Part shown: positions 36,410-44,926 of the stretch, piece by piece | Numbering within the stretch: the stretch's first letter is position 1 | How the letters are laid out: every line of letters starts with the position of its first letter | From: Gemmatimonadaceae bacterium | GTDB lineage: Bacteria > Gemmatimonadota > Gemmatimonadetes > Gemmatimonadales > Gemmatimonadaceae | Direction of reading: 5' to 3' | Assembly: GCA_035606695.1 (NCBI GenBank) | Contig: DATNEW010000043.1 | Location: 153,621-217,620 of the forward strand | Length of the DNA stretch: 64,000 nt | Position numbers and translations under genes: made by a program | The notes under the pieces: model-generated | What the model was told of the DNA's origin: nothing | What the model saw: only the letters and a program-made list of their open reading frames with translations | Database searches by the model: none

Positions 36410-37083
36410 AATTGCTCACCTGGGCGCTTCGCATCTTCGCTCGAAAGTCCGCCTGGAGCCGAACGCGTTTGCGCGATGCGCCGCTGAATCTTCGCGACGA
36501 TCATCTCGATGGCCACCGCGTTGTGTCCGCCGCGAGGCACGATCAGATCGGCGTAGCGTTTGGAGGGTTCAACGAATTGAAGATGCATCGGTTGCACGGT
36601 GGTGAGATACTGTTCGATCACTTCATCGAGCGGACGGCCCCGCTTCTTGATGTCGCGGCGAATCCGCCGAATGAGCCGGATGTCCGCGTCGGCGTCGACA
36701 AACACTTTTACGTCGCAGAGATCACGGACGCGTGCGTCGCTGAACAACAGAATGCCGTCGATCACCACGACCTGCGCCGGCGGCACGACGACCGTTTTGT
36801 CGCTGCGCGTATGCGTCACGAAGTCGTACACCGGCTTCTCGATCGACTCCCCCGAGGCGAGTCGGCCCAGCTGGTCGATCAATAGCTCCCAATCGAACGC
36901 GTCCGGGTGGTCCCAGTTGATCTTGCGCCGCTCATCCAACGTCAGGGTCGCGTAGTTCCGGTAGTAGGCGTCCATGTCGATGAAGGCGACCGTCTCCGTG
37001 TGCAGCGCCTGGGCGACGTTCCGGGCCACCGTGGACTTGCCCGATCCCGATCCGCCCGCGATGCCGATGATGAACGGTTTCAT
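36406..37083 (-). CDS. udk: Uridine kinase
   Basis: 225-aa nucleoside kinase that phosphorylates uridine and cytidine in pyrimidine salvage. The P-loop is GGSGSGKST (10-18), followed by FIDMDAYYRN, NWDHPDAFDW and DIKKRGRPLDEVIEQY, all typical of Udk. Its TGA overlaps the ATG of phoB (ATGA), so it is the first gene of a udk-phoB-phoR operon. The open frames on the other strand here are shadows. Confidence 0.95.
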   Translation of the reverse strand: MKPFIIGIAGGSGSGKSTVARNVAQALHTETVAFIDMDAYYRNYATLTLDERRKINWDHPDAFDWELLIDQLGRLASGESIEKPVYDFVTHTRSDKTVVVPPAQVVVIDGILLFSDARVRDLCDVKVFVDADADIRLIRRIRRDIKKRGRPLDEVIEQYLTTVQPMHLQFVEPSKRYADLIVPRGGHNAVAIEMIVAKIQRRIAQTRSAPGGLSSEDAKRPGEQL

Positions 37084-37205
37084 CGCACCACCACCGCTTG
37101 CGGACTGGTCACGCAGGGAGAAAGCTCGTGGTCCCGCTGGGCGAAAAAAAGGCGTGGGAGTGTCACAATCTGGTATCGGACCGCGCGCGGCGACTAGGTT
37201 GGAAG

Positions 37206-38861
37206 ATGCGAAGATTCTGGAGCGTCGCCGCCTGCCTTTTGTGCGCGGCGTGCACGGGCGTGAGCCCGTTGCAAGGTAACGGATCCGTCGATCTGGTCGT
37301 TGCGGCGACCACCGATGTGCACGGGCGCGTGCGCGGGTGGGACTATTACGCCGATGCCCCCGATTCGCTGCGCGGTCTGGCGCGCGTCGCGACCGTCGTC
37401 GACTCGCTGCGCCGGGTGTCGGTGACGTACCCCATCGTCGTGGACGCGGGCGACATCATTCAGGGCAGTCCACTGGCGTATGTGGCGGCTCGAGTCGACA
37501 CCACGATGCGGAATCCCGTCATCGCCGCGATGAACGCCATTCAGTACGACGCGGCCGCGATCGGCAATCACGAGTTCAACTACGGCGTGGCGTATCTCGA
37601 TCGCGCGATCGCCGAAGCGAGCTTCCCGCTGCTCGCGACGAATGCGTATTCGCCCGATGGCCGCCGGCGGTTTCGCGGCTGGGCGCTCTCGACGCGACGC
37701 GGCGTGCGCGTCGCGTTGGTGGGCGCGACGACGCCCGGTTCAATGGTCTGGGATCGCGACAACCTCGCTGGGCGGGTGGTGATTCGCGACATCGTGCCCG
37801 AAGTGCGCGATGCCGTGCGCGACGCGCGGAACTCAGGCGCCGACGTGGTCATCGTGTTGTTGCACTCGGGGCTCGACGAGCCGTCGAGCTACGACACCGT
37901 GTCGACTGGCGTTCCGAGCGAGAACGTCGCGGCGCGCGTCGCGCACGAGGTGCGCGGCATCGATCTCATCGTGTACGGGCATTCTCATAAGGAAATGCGG
38001 GACACGCTCATCGGCACCACGCTCCTGATGCAACCGAAGAACTGGGCGCAGAGCGTCGGCGTCGCGCATCTCGTCGTCGAGCGTCGCAACGGACGGTATC
38101 AGGTTGTGTCCCGCCGAAGCACCACCGTGCAGATGCTGCATCATCGCGAGAGTCCGGCGGTGCTTGCGGTGACGGCGGAAGGGCATCGCGCGACGCTCCG
38201 CTATGCGACGGCCGCCATCGGTAACACGCCGGTGGCCTGGCGCGCCGATTCGGCGCGCGTGATCGATTCGCCGATCACCGACTTCGTGCTCGAGGTGGAG
38301 CGCAAGATCTCCGGGGCGCAGCTCGCGTCGACGGCGGTGTTCGAGACGAGCGCATCGATGGGACCGGGCCCGATCACGGTCGCACGGCTCGCGGCGCTCT
38401 ATCCCTACGACAACACGCTGCGCGCCGTGAAGATCTCCGGCGCGCAGCTGCGCGCGTACCTCGAGCAGAGCGCCCGCTATTTCCGCCGGCGCGACGACGG
38501 GACGGTGGACGTCGATCCGCAGATTCCCGGCTTCAACTACGATGTTGTCGCGGGCGTGGATTACACGCTCGATGTGTCGCGACCGGTGGGCGAGCGCGTG
38601 ACGCAGCTCGAGTACAACGGCCGGCCCGTCGCGGCGACGGACAGCTTCACGATGGCGCTCAACAACTATCGGCAGACGGGCGGCGGCGGCTTCTCGATGC
38701 TGCGTGGTGCGCCGGTGGTGTACGACCGGCAGCTCGAGATCCGGCAGTTGCTGATCGACGAGGTGCGCAACCGCGGCACCATTCACCCGAGTGATTATTT
38801 TCATCGGAACTGGAAGATCGTGCCGGCCGAGGCGATTCCCAGGCTCTTGCGCGCGCCGTAG
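37206..38861 (+). CDS. Lipoprotein 5'-nucleotidase / 2',3'-cyclic phosphodiesterase family
   Basis: 551 aa from the ATG at 37206. The signal peptide ends in a lipobox (LCAAC, Cys16). The metallophosphoesterase domain has TTDVHGR, DAGDIIQGS, GNHEFNYG, LLHSGL and GHSHKE, all metal ligands. The C-terminal 5'-nucleotidase domain has LYPYDNTLRAVKISG and NNYRQTGGGGFSML, which stack the base. It should hydrolyse nucleotides outside the cytoplasmic membrane, releasing phosphate and nucleosides. The next genes (add, punA) process those nucleosides. Exact substrate (UshA-, CpdB- or YfkN-like) not resolved. Confidence 0.9.
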   Translation: MRRFWSVAACLLCAACTGVSPLQGNGSVDLVVAATTDVHGRVRGWDYYADAPDSLRGLARVATVVDSLRRVSVTYPIVVDAGDIIQGSPLAYVAARVDTTMRNPVIAAMNAIQYDAAAIGNHEFNYGVAYLDRAIAEASFPLLATNAYSPDGRRRFRGWALSTRRGVRVALVGATTPGSMVWDRDNLAGRVVIRDIVPEVRDAVRDARNSGADVVIVLLHSGLDEPSSYDTVSTGVPSENVAARVAHEVRGIDLIVYGHSHKEMRDTLIGTTLLMQPKNWAQSVGVAHLVVERRNGRYQVVSRRSTTVQMLHHRESPAVLAVTAEGHRATLRYATAAIGNTPVAWRADSARVIDSPITDFVLEVERKISGAQLASTAVFETSASMGPGPITVARLAALYPYDNTLRAVKISGAQLRAYLEQSARYFRRRDDGTVDVDPQIPGFNYDVVAGVDYTLDVSRPVGERVTQLEYNGRPVAATDSFTMALNNYRQTGGGGFSMLRGAPVVYDRQLEIRQLLIDEVRNRGTIHPSDYFHRNWKIVPAEAIPRLLRAP

Positions 38862-38904
38862 CGTCCCTTCGGCGGGTGCATGGATTCCATGATGATTCTC
38901 GCAC

Positions 38905-39147
38905 ATGCCTGATACCATTCGAGTATTCGTAAATGCCTCTGGAGTCGACGTCCCGCGCGACGCGAGCGCCTTGGACGCAGTGCGCGCGTTCGACGGCGCC
39001 GCGGCCGACGAGGTCGTGGACGGACGCCGCCTCATTACCGATAGTCGCGGACTGCCGATCGACACGTCGACGCCCATGAGCGCCGGCTCGATTCTTCGCC
39101 TCATCGCCAACCGCGACCGCGCCGCGTCGTCTGACGTGGAGAGCTGA
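38905..39147 (+). CDS. 80-aa small protein with possible ubiquitin-like (ThiS/MoaD-type) fold, function unknown
   Basis: Starts MPDTIRVFVNASGVDVPRD. The pattern of an opening hydrophobic strand (IRVFVNA), a helix (ASALDAVRAF), a GRRLITDSRG turn and a final ILRLIANRD strand fits a beta-grasp fold. The C-terminal Gly-Gly needed by ThiS or MoaD sulphur carriers is absent; the tail is DRAASSDVES. It lies 43 bases after the nucleotidase gene and 5 bases before add, so it is very likely co-transcribed. The fold is a guess from the pattern. Confidence 0.6.
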   Translation: MPDTIRVFVNASGVDVPRDASALDAVRAFDGAAADEVVDGRRLITDSRGLPIDTSTPMSAGSILRLIANRDRAASSDVES

Positions 39148-39152
39148 CCCTC

Positions 39153-40193
39153 GTGACGCTCATCCACTCGGAGCTCCTTCGGCGCTTGCCGAAGGCGGAG
39201 TTGCACTGTCACCTCGACGGATCCGTACGTCCGGCGACGTTGCTCGACCTCGGCACGGAATACAAGGTCGCCATGCCGCGGGACGACGTGGACTCGCTGC
39301 GCGAGTACATGCGCGTCGATGACGCGCGGAGCCTGGAAGATTATCTCGCGCGCTTCGACGTGACGTTGTCGGTGATGCAAACCGCCGACGCGCTCGAGCG
39401 GATCGCATACGAGCTGTCGATCGACGCGGCGAAGGATGGCGTGCGGTACATCGAGGTGCGGTACGCACCGGTGCTCAACGTGCGTAAGGGATTGTCGCTC
39501 GGTGAAGCGGTCGAGGCGCCGCTGCGCGGATTGGAGCGCGCCGAGCGTGAGGGCGGGGCGATGGCGCGCGTGATCGTCTGCGGGTTGCGTCATCTGTCGC
39601 CCGACGTGTCGATGGAACTGTCGCGGTTGGCCGTGGCGTACAAGCGGCGCGGCGTCGTCGCGTTCGACCTCGCGGGCGGAGAGCTGGGCAATCCAGCCTC
39701 GGCACATGCGGCGGCGTTCGCCTACGCGCGCGAGAACGATCTCGCGTGCACCTGTCACGCCGGCGAAGGCGCGGACGCGTCGTACGTCCGCGACGCAGTG
39801 CACGTTTGCGGCGCGCATCGCATCGGTCACGCGACTCGGCTGTACGAAGACGAATCGCTCACGCAGTATGTGAACGACCGGCGCATCGCGCTCGAGATCT
39901 GTCTCACCAGCAACGTACAGACGCACGCCGTGGAGTCGTACGAGAAGCACCCGCTGCGCCGCTACTTCGACGCCGGCATGAACGTCGTGCTCAACACCGA
40001 CAATCGCTTGATGAGCGGTACGACGCTCACCGACGAGTACGTGCTCGCCGCCACGAAGATGGGGTTTGACTTCGATGAATTGTGCGCGATCGCGCTCAAC
40101 TCGTTCGAGAGTGCGTTTCTGCCCTGGGCGGAACGCGAGACGCTGCTCACCGCCGCGCAGCAGGAAATCGACGGACTGCGGGGCGCGGTATGA
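39153..40193 (+). CDS. add: Adenosine deaminase
   Basis: 346-aa TIM-barrel zinc enzyme converting adenosine or deoxyadenosine to inosine or deoxyinosine. Metal ligands are His18 and His20 (AELHCHLDG), the histidine in CHAGEG and the aspartate in LNTDN. HRIGHATRL carries the catalytic histidine. The usual NTDDP is NTDN here, a small departure. GTG start at 39153. The ATGA overlap with punA makes the pair a purine-salvage unit. Confidence 0.93.
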   Translation: MTLIHSELLRRLPKAELHCHLDGSVRPATLLDLGTEYKVAMPRDDVDSLREYMRVDDARSLEDYLARFDVTLSVMQTADALERIAYELSIDAAKDGVRYIEVRYAPVLNVRKGLSLGEAVEAPLRGLERAEREGGAMARVIVCGLRHLSPDVSMELSRLAVAYKRRGVVAFDLAGGELGNPASAHAAAFAYARENDLACTCHAGEGADASYVRDAVHVCGAHRIGHATRLYEDESLTQYVNDRRIALEICLTSNVQTHAVESYEKHPLRRYFDAGMNVVLNTDNRLMSGTTLTDEYVLAATKMGFDFDELCAIALNSFESAFLPWAERETLLTAAQQEIDGLRGAV

Positions 40194-41014
40194 GTGAGTT
40201 TGGTACGAGTGCGGCGCGCACCGCGGCGGAGATGCTGCACGCGAAAGTCGGGGCCAGGACACCCGCCGCCGCCATCGTGCTCGGCTCCGGGCTTGGCGGA
40301 CTCGCGAACGAGATCGACGCAGTCGCACGCGTACCGTACGCCGAGATTCCAGGCTTTCCGAACGCCACCGTTGCGGGGCATGCGGGTGCAATGATCGCCG
40401 GCACCCTCGCCGGGAAGTTCGTCGTCGCGCTCGCGGGACGCTTCCATTTATACGAGGGGCACGACGTTCGCCTCGCCGCGTTTCCCGCGCGCGTGCTCGA
40501 CGCGCTTGGCGTGCGGACGCTGATCGTGTCGAATGCGGCCGGTGGGGTGAATCGCCTGTGGCAGCCGGGCGATCTGATGCTGATTCGCGATCACATCAAT
40601 CTGATGTTCCAGAATCCGCTGATCGGCGCGGTGGAGGAGGGCGACATCCGCTTTCCCGACATGTCCGAGCCGTACGACCGCGGTCTCTCGGACATCGCGC
40701 GCGCGGTCGCGGCGGAGCAGGGGATCAACTTGCGCGAGGGCGTCTACGCCGCGCTGACCGGTCCTGCGTACGAGACGCAGGCCGAGGTGCGGATGCTGGC
40801 GCTGCTCGGCGCGGATGCCACGGGCATGTCCACGGTCCCCGAAGTGCTCGTGGCCCGCGCGCGGGGCATGCGGGTGCTCGGATTCAGCTGTATTACAAAT
40901 CTGGCATGTGGATTATCTAATAATCCTATTACGCATGCCGAGGTGCTGGAGACCACCGAGCGGGTGGCGGGGAAGTTCAAGGCGCTGGTGCGGGGGGTGG
41001 TGGGGCGGCTCTAG
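40190..41014 (+). CDS. punA: Purine nucleoside phosphorylase (trimeric type)
   Basis: 274-aa enzyme that splits inosine or guanosine with phosphate to free base and ribose-1-phosphate. The start is the ATG at 40190 overlapping add by four bases. IVLGSGLGGLAN forms the phosphate loop, GRFHLYEGHD and SNAAGGVN are substrate motifs, and TGPAYETQAEVRML is the family signature. Acts just after adenosine deaminase. A palindromic element follows the stop codon directly. Confidence 0.95.
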   Translation: MSEFGTSAARTAAEMLHAKVGARTPAAAIVLGSGLGGLANEIDAVARVPYAEIPGFPNATVAGHAGAMIAGTLAGKFVVALAGRFHLYEGHDVRLAAFPARVLDALGVRTLIVSNAAGGVNRLWQPGDLMLIRDHINLMFQNPLIGAVEEGDIRFPDMSEPYDRGLSDIARAVAAEQGINLREGVYAALTGPAYETQAEVRMLALLGADATGMSTVPEVLVARARGMRVLGFSCITNLACGLSNNPITHAEVLETTERVAGKFKALVRGVVGRL

Positions 41015-41016
41015 CA

Positions 41017-41073
41017 CTCGTCATCCCGAGCGGAGGCGCGCAGCGACTCGCTTCGCTCGCTCGGGATGACGAG
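41017..41073. repeat. Dispersed palindromic element, GTCATCC family, copy 2 (terminator-like)
   Basis: Perfect 16-base arms CTCGTCATCCCGAGCG (41017-41032) and CGCTCGGGATGACGAG (41058-41073), between the convergent stop codons of punA (41014) and the M48 protease (41081). The hairpin fills the whole gap and probably works as a bidirectional terminator. Confidence 0.85.
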
Positions 41074-41080
41074 CGTATCT

Positions 41081-41890
41081 CTACCTCGCCCGCGTCTGCG
41101 GCGGCGCCGGCAACGTTCTTACGCGCTGCTTGAACTGCTGGAACGCCGGCGAGTCCGTCGTCAGCGTCCGGATGATCGCCGGGTTCACCTTCGCCACCTG
41201 GTCGCGCGACGCCGTGATGCGATCCTCCTCCAGCGGGTGATCCGCGAAGAACGCGTCCAGCGCCCCGGGTTGCGACTGCCGCTCAGCCAACAGCTTCTCG
41301 AACATCTGCGGCATGCCGTTCGGGTTGATGCCCGCCCGTACCAGCTCATCCACGCCCGCCGCATCAGCCTGCGCTTCGTCCGTTCGGCTGAACTTCGCGA
41401 ATACCGCCGCGCCGCCCACTTGAATACCCGCCTGCGCGATGCCCGAGTTGCAAATGCTCGTGAGCACACAGAGCGCCGTTGCGCCCAGGTTGGCGCCCTG
41501 CATCTGCTCCATCTGCTTGACGGAATGGCGCAGCACGACGTGGCCGATCTCGTGCGCGATCACCGACGCGAACTGGTCCATGGTGTCCGACCGCTCGGCC
41601 ACGCCACGATTCACGTAGATGTAGCCGCCCGGCAGCGCGAACGCGTTGAAATCGTTCGTGTTCACCATGTAGAAGTGCCAGTCGAGATCCGCGCGCGACG
41701 TGACGTGCGCAATCGAGTCGCCCAGCGTGTTCAGATACCGGTTGACCGCCGGATCCTGCACGATAGGCAGCTGCGAGTTGACCTGCTGCGCCTGCTCCGC
41801 GCCGATCTGCACTTCCTGTTGCTGCGAGATTGCGCATCCCGCCAGTCCCATGGCGGCGGTCATTGCCGCGCCAGCCAACAATCGTCTCAT
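41081..41890 (-). CDS. M48-family zinc metalloprotease, lipoprotein
   Basis: 269 aa from the ATG at 41890. The signal peptide MRRLLAGAAMTAAMGLAGC ends in a lipobox (Cys19). The zinc site is His113, Glu114, His117 (HEIGH), with a third ligand probably Glu172 (RTDEAQAD). The LNTLG and ALPGGYIYVNRG motifs are typical of periplasmic M48B/M48C peptidases such as YcaL and BepA/YfgC, without TPR repeats. It probably clears misfolded envelope proteins. The open frame runs on upstream, but only across the divergent rRNA methylase gene. Confidence 0.92.
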   Translation of the reverse strand: MRRLLAGAAMTAAMGLAGCAISQQQEVQIGAEQAQQVNSQLPIVQDPAVNRYLNTLGDSIAHVTSRADLDWHFYMVNTNDFNAFALPGGYIYVNRGVAERSDTMDQFASVIAHEIGHVVLRHSVKQMEQMQGANLGATALCVLTSICNSGIAQAGIQVGGAAVFAKFSRTDEAQADAAGVDELVRAGINPNGMPQMFEKLLAERQSQPGALDAFFADHPLEEDRITASRDQVAKVNPAIIRTLTTDSPAFQQFKQRVRTLPAPPQTRAR

Positions 41891-41983
41891 AGGTTGGTGC
41901 CCCGTCACCGAGTGGCTTCTACCGCCGGCAATGCATGTTTCGCGCTCTGCCTGGCTTGCCTGATTCTTCGTACCCCGTTCCTC

Positions 41984-42742
41984 ATGAAACTGCTCACCCT
42001 CGCCCGCGATCTCCGCCGCCGAAAAGCGAGGGAACGCCAAGGGCTGTTCATCGCGGAAGGTATCCGAACCGTCGAGGAATTGTCGCGCTCGTCGCTCGAG
42101 ATCCGGGGACTCCTCACCGGTCCGGGGCTGGCCGACAACTCGCGCGGTACTGCCCTCGTTGAAGACCTCAAAGCCAAAGGCATTCCAGTCGACGAGGTCG
42201 ACCACCGCGAGTTCGAAAGTGCGGCTGAGACCGAGTCGCCGCAGGGGATCCTGGCGGTCGCGGTCATTCCCGGCGGCACCCTGGCCGAGCTGACGCCGGC
42301 TGAGTCGATGAGGCTCCTCGTTCTGGACGCCGTGCAGGATCCCGGCAACGTCGGGACGATACTTCGTACGGCGGCGGCCCTGGGAGCCTCGGCAACTTTT
42401 TCCCTGCCGGGAACGGTTGACCTCTGGAACTCCAAAGTCGTCCGTAGCGCGATGGGGGCGCACTTCCACCATCCCTGTTTCTCCGGCACCTGGGACGATC
42501 TCGATACGTTCCGCCGGGCGCACGGCCTGGCGATCTGGGCCGCTGACGCCTCCGGCGAATCGATCGAGGCCCAAGCCGCACCACTGCGGCTCGGACTCGT
42601 CGTGGGGAACGAGGGCGGCGGGCTTTCCACCCAAACACGGGATCGCGCGGACAAGCTGGTCGCGCTTCCCATCGCTTCGACGGTCGAATCACTCAACGTG
42701 GCCGTCGCGGCGGGCATCCTTCTCTACGAGCTCCGTCGGTGA
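41984..42742 (+). CDS. SpoU/TrmH-family RNA methyltransferase
   Basis: 252 aa from the ATG at 41984. The N-terminal substrate-binding domain (KARERQGLFIAEGIRTVEEL) precedes the knotted SPOUT methyltransferase domain. That domain has LDAVQDPGNVGTILRTAAALGA (motif 1), LVVGNEGGGLS (motif 2) and LPIASTVESLNVAVAAGILLYEL (motif 3). It 2'-O-methylates a ribose in rRNA or tRNA; the site (RlmB-, TrmH- or TsnR-like) is not resolved. It overlaps the prepilin peptidase gene by four bases (GTGA). Confidence 0.92.
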   Translation: MKLLTLARDLRRRKARERQGLFIAEGIRTVEELSRSSLEIRGLLTGPGLADNSRGTALVEDLKAKGIPVDEVDHREFESAAETESPQGILAVAVIPGGTLAELTPAESMRLLVLDAVQDPGNVGTILRTAAALGASATFSLPGTVDLWNSKVVRSAMGAHFHHPCFSGTWDDLDTFRRAHGLAIWAADASGESIEAQAAPLRLGLVVGNEGGGLSTQTRDRADKLVALPIASTVESLNVAVAAGILLYELRR

Positions 42743-43620
42743 CCAACGCCGTTTCTCTCGTTCCACTCGTCCCACTGGTTCCCCCAGTCCTCGCGCAGAT
42801 GTACGCGTTCCTCCTCGGGGCGTGCGCCGGTTCGTTCCTGAACGTCTGCATCGTGCGCTGGCCGCGCGAGAAGTCGATCATCAAGCCACGATCGCGCTGT
42901 CCGCGATGCGGCAATCAGCTCGCCTGGTTCGAGAACGTCCCCATCCTGAGCTGGGTCGCGTTGCGCGGCCGCTGCCGCTGCTGCGACGAGCCAATTTCGG
43001 TGATGTACCCGGCGATCGAGCTCATCGTCGCGATCGGCTGGTTGCTCATCGCCCGCTACTACGGCTTCACGTTCACCGCGCTGCGCGTCGGCGTGTTCTC
43101 CACCGTGCTGCTGGGCGTCGCGATGACGGATGCGCAGCACTATCTCATCCCCGACGGCTTTACGCTGTTCGGTTTAATGTTCGCCCTCGTGACGTCCGTG
43201 CTCGCGTTCTTCCTTGGCGAAACCCAGGTGTTTGCCACGCCGTACGATGCACTGGTCGGTGCATGCGCCGGCGCGGGAATGATCGCCATCGTCGGCTGGC
43301 TTGGCGAGGTGATGACGAAGCGCGAAGCAATGGGCTTGGGCGATGTGACGCTCATGGCGTTCGTCGGTGCGGCACTCGGACCGACGCGCGCGTTGATCAC
43401 CGTGTTCCTGGGCGCCACGCTTGGTGCGGTGGCGTTCGCCGGCGTCGTGATTCCGGTGGCGTTGCTGCGCCGTGGGCACGCGCGCGAGCAGACGGAGCTC
43501 GCGCTCGGCTCGCCGCCGTTCGAGACGCCGTTGGTGCCGTTCGGGGTATTTTTAGCACCGGCGGCTTTATTGACGTTGTTTTGGGGAGACGCCCTGTTGG
43601 CGTGGTTGACCCGAGCCTGA
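42739..43620 (+). CDS. pilD: Type IV prepilin peptidase / N-methyltransferase
   Basis: 293-aa polytopic aspartic protease that cleaves and methylates type IV prepilins and pseudopilins. The cytoplasmic loop has two CxxC pairs (Cys54/Cys57 in CPRCGNQ and Cys79/Cys82 in CRCCDEP). The catalytic aspartates are Asp131 (MTDAQHYLIPD) and Asp202 (GLGDVTLM). The N-terminus has a repetitive LVPLVPLVPP run before the first membrane segment. No pilin or pilus-assembly gene is in the window. GTG start overlapping the methylase gene. Confidence 0.94.
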   Translation: MTNAVSLVPLVPLVPPVLAQMYAFLLGACAGSFLNVCIVRWPREKSIIKPRSRCPRCGNQLAWFENVPILSWVALRGRCRCCDEPISVMYPAIELIVAIGWLLIARYYGFTFTALRVGVFSTVLLGVAMTDAQHYLIPDGFTLFGLMFALVTSVLAFFLGETQVFATPYDALVGACAGAGMIAIVGWLGEVMTKREAMGLGDVTLMAFVGAALGPTRALITVFLGATLGAVAFAGVVIPVALLRRGHAREQTELALGSPPFETPLVPFGVFLAPAALLTLFWGDALLAWLTRA

Positions 43621-43622
43621 CT

Positions 43623-43715
43623 GTCATCCCGAGCGAAGCGAGGGATCTGCTGTACAGGTCCGAGTGGCCAGTCCCTCTATCGTGATGCCAGATCTCTCGC
43701 TACGCTCGGGATGAC
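43623..43715. repeat. Dispersed palindromic element, GTCATCC family, copy 3
   Basis: The left arm GTCATCCCGAGCGAAGCGAG and the right arm CTCGCTACGCTCGGGATGAC are separated by a loop of about 50 bases. It starts two bases after the prepilin peptidase stop codon and ends 19 bases before the next gene. Confidence 0.85.
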
Positions 43716-43734
43716 CCTATGCTCGCGTTGACCA

Positions 43735-44919
43735 ATGATCGGTGAATATCTCCGCAACGAGTCCGCCGGTGGCTCACTCGCGCGATTCACCCGCGACCTG
43801 ACCGCCGACGCGCGTGCCGGACGGCTCGAGCCGGTCCGCTGCCGCGACAACGAAGTCGCGCGCGTCATCGACATTCTGCTGCGCCACGGCAAGAACAACC
43901 CGACGCTCGTCGGGCCGGCGGGCGTCGGCAAGACAGCCATCGCCGAAGGCCTGGCGCAGCGCATCGCGGCCGAGAGCGTTCCGCTCGTATTGCGCCAGGC
44001 GCGGCTGCTTTCGCTGGACCACATGGCCTTGCTCGCCGGTACGACGTATCGCGGCCAGTACGAGGAGCGCGTTCGCGCGATCGTGGCCGAGGCGACGTCG
44101 GCGGCCGACGTGATCCTGTTCATCGACGAGCTGCACAATCTCATCGGGCAGGGAACGGCGATCGGCACCGCGATGGATGCCGCCAACATGCTCAAGCCCG
44201 CGCTCGTGCGCGGCGATTTCCGCGTCATCGGCGCGACGACCAGCGGCGAATACGAGAAATGGGTCGAGGGCGATCCGGCCCTGGAGCGCCGCTTCCAGAA
44301 GGTGGTCGTCCGCGAGCTCGGCGAGCTCGAGACGATGGAAATTCTCGAGGCGCGGAAGGAGCGGTTGGAGCGGCATCACAATGTGCTCATTTCCGACGAA
44401 GCGCTGCGCGCCGCGGTCAAGCTCACCGACCGCCACGTCAAAGACCGCATGCGCCCCGACAAGGCGATCGACGCGATCGACGAAGCGTGCGCGCACCTGC
44501 AGGCCGTCACCGAGTATTCGCCGGCCACCGGAGAGCTGATTCGCCAGCGCGTGGAGCTCCTCAAACAGCTCGCTCGCGACGAGCGTGTCCGCGAAGCGGA
44601 AGAGAAGAAACAGGCGAGCGAACGGCGCGAGCGCGAGTCACGCGAATCGCGCGAGTCTCCGAGCGCGTTCGAGCGCTTCGGCGCCGAGCTCGAGGCGTTG
44701 TTCGTCGGCGCGCCCGCGCCGGTCGGCGGTCCCGCCGAGGGCGTGCCGGCCGAGGCCACGACACGCGCGTCGCGACCGGGTGCGTTGGCGCCGCTCGAGT
44801 CGGATCTCGCCCATCGCCTGATGGAGGAAGGCATCGTGATTCGCGGGCATGACATCGCGCGCGTCGTCGGGCTCATGGCCGGCGTCGAGGTGGCGTGGGA
44901 GGAAAGTCCCGCCGCATGA
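43735..44919 (+). CDS. Single-AAA ClpA/ClpB-like ATPase (first ATPase half only)
   Basis: 394 aa. It matches the first AAA+ domain of ClpB/ClpC: RDNEVARVIDILLRHGKNNP, Walker A GPAGVGKT (60-67), TYRGQYEERVRAIV, VILFIDELHN (Walker B), TTSGEYEKW and DPALERRFQ. The small alpha domain, a short charged coiled-coil (about 265-305) and the IVIRGHDIARVVGLMAGVEV segment that normally leads into the second AAA+ domain follow. The protein then stops. No second Walker A, no ClpP-binding loop and no Clp N-domain are present. It is followed after 7 bases by the HELIH-motif lipoprotein gene. Role inferred only as an unfoldase or adaptor. Confidence 0.88.
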   Translation: MIGEYLRNESAGGSLARFTRDLTADARAGRLEPVRCRDNEVARVIDILLRHGKNNPTLVGPAGVGKTAIAEGLAQRIAAESVPLVLRQARLLSLDHMALLAGTTYRGQYEERVRAIVAEATSAADVILFIDELHNLIGQGTAIGTAMDAANMLKPALVRGDFRVIGATTSGEYEKWVEGDPALERRFQKVVVRELGELETMEILEARKERLERHHNVLISDEALRAAVKLTDRHVKDRMRPDKAIDAIDEACAHLQAVTEYSPATGELIRQRVELLKQLARDERVREAEEKKQASERRERESRESRESPSAFERFGAELEALFVGAPAPVGGPAEGVPAEATTRASRPGALAPLESDLAHRLMEEGIVIRGHDIARVVGLMAGVEVAWEESPAA

Positions 44920-44926
44920 GGACCGC

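Noticed and set aside
38862..39152. Purine riboswitch upstream of add/punA
   Set aside because: The short gaps hold no recognisable aptamer and are largely filled by the 80-aa gene.
37833..40391. Minus-strand open frame (852 codons) opposite the nucleotidase, add and punA genes
   Set aside because: It spans three well-supported genes and their gaps on the other strand; composition is Arg/His-rich shadow.
43735..44919. Pseudogene: ClpB broken by frameshift
   Set aside because: The product ends at a domain boundary, motifs are intact, the next gene starts 7 bases later, and no second-half remnants (a second Walker A) are seen downstream.
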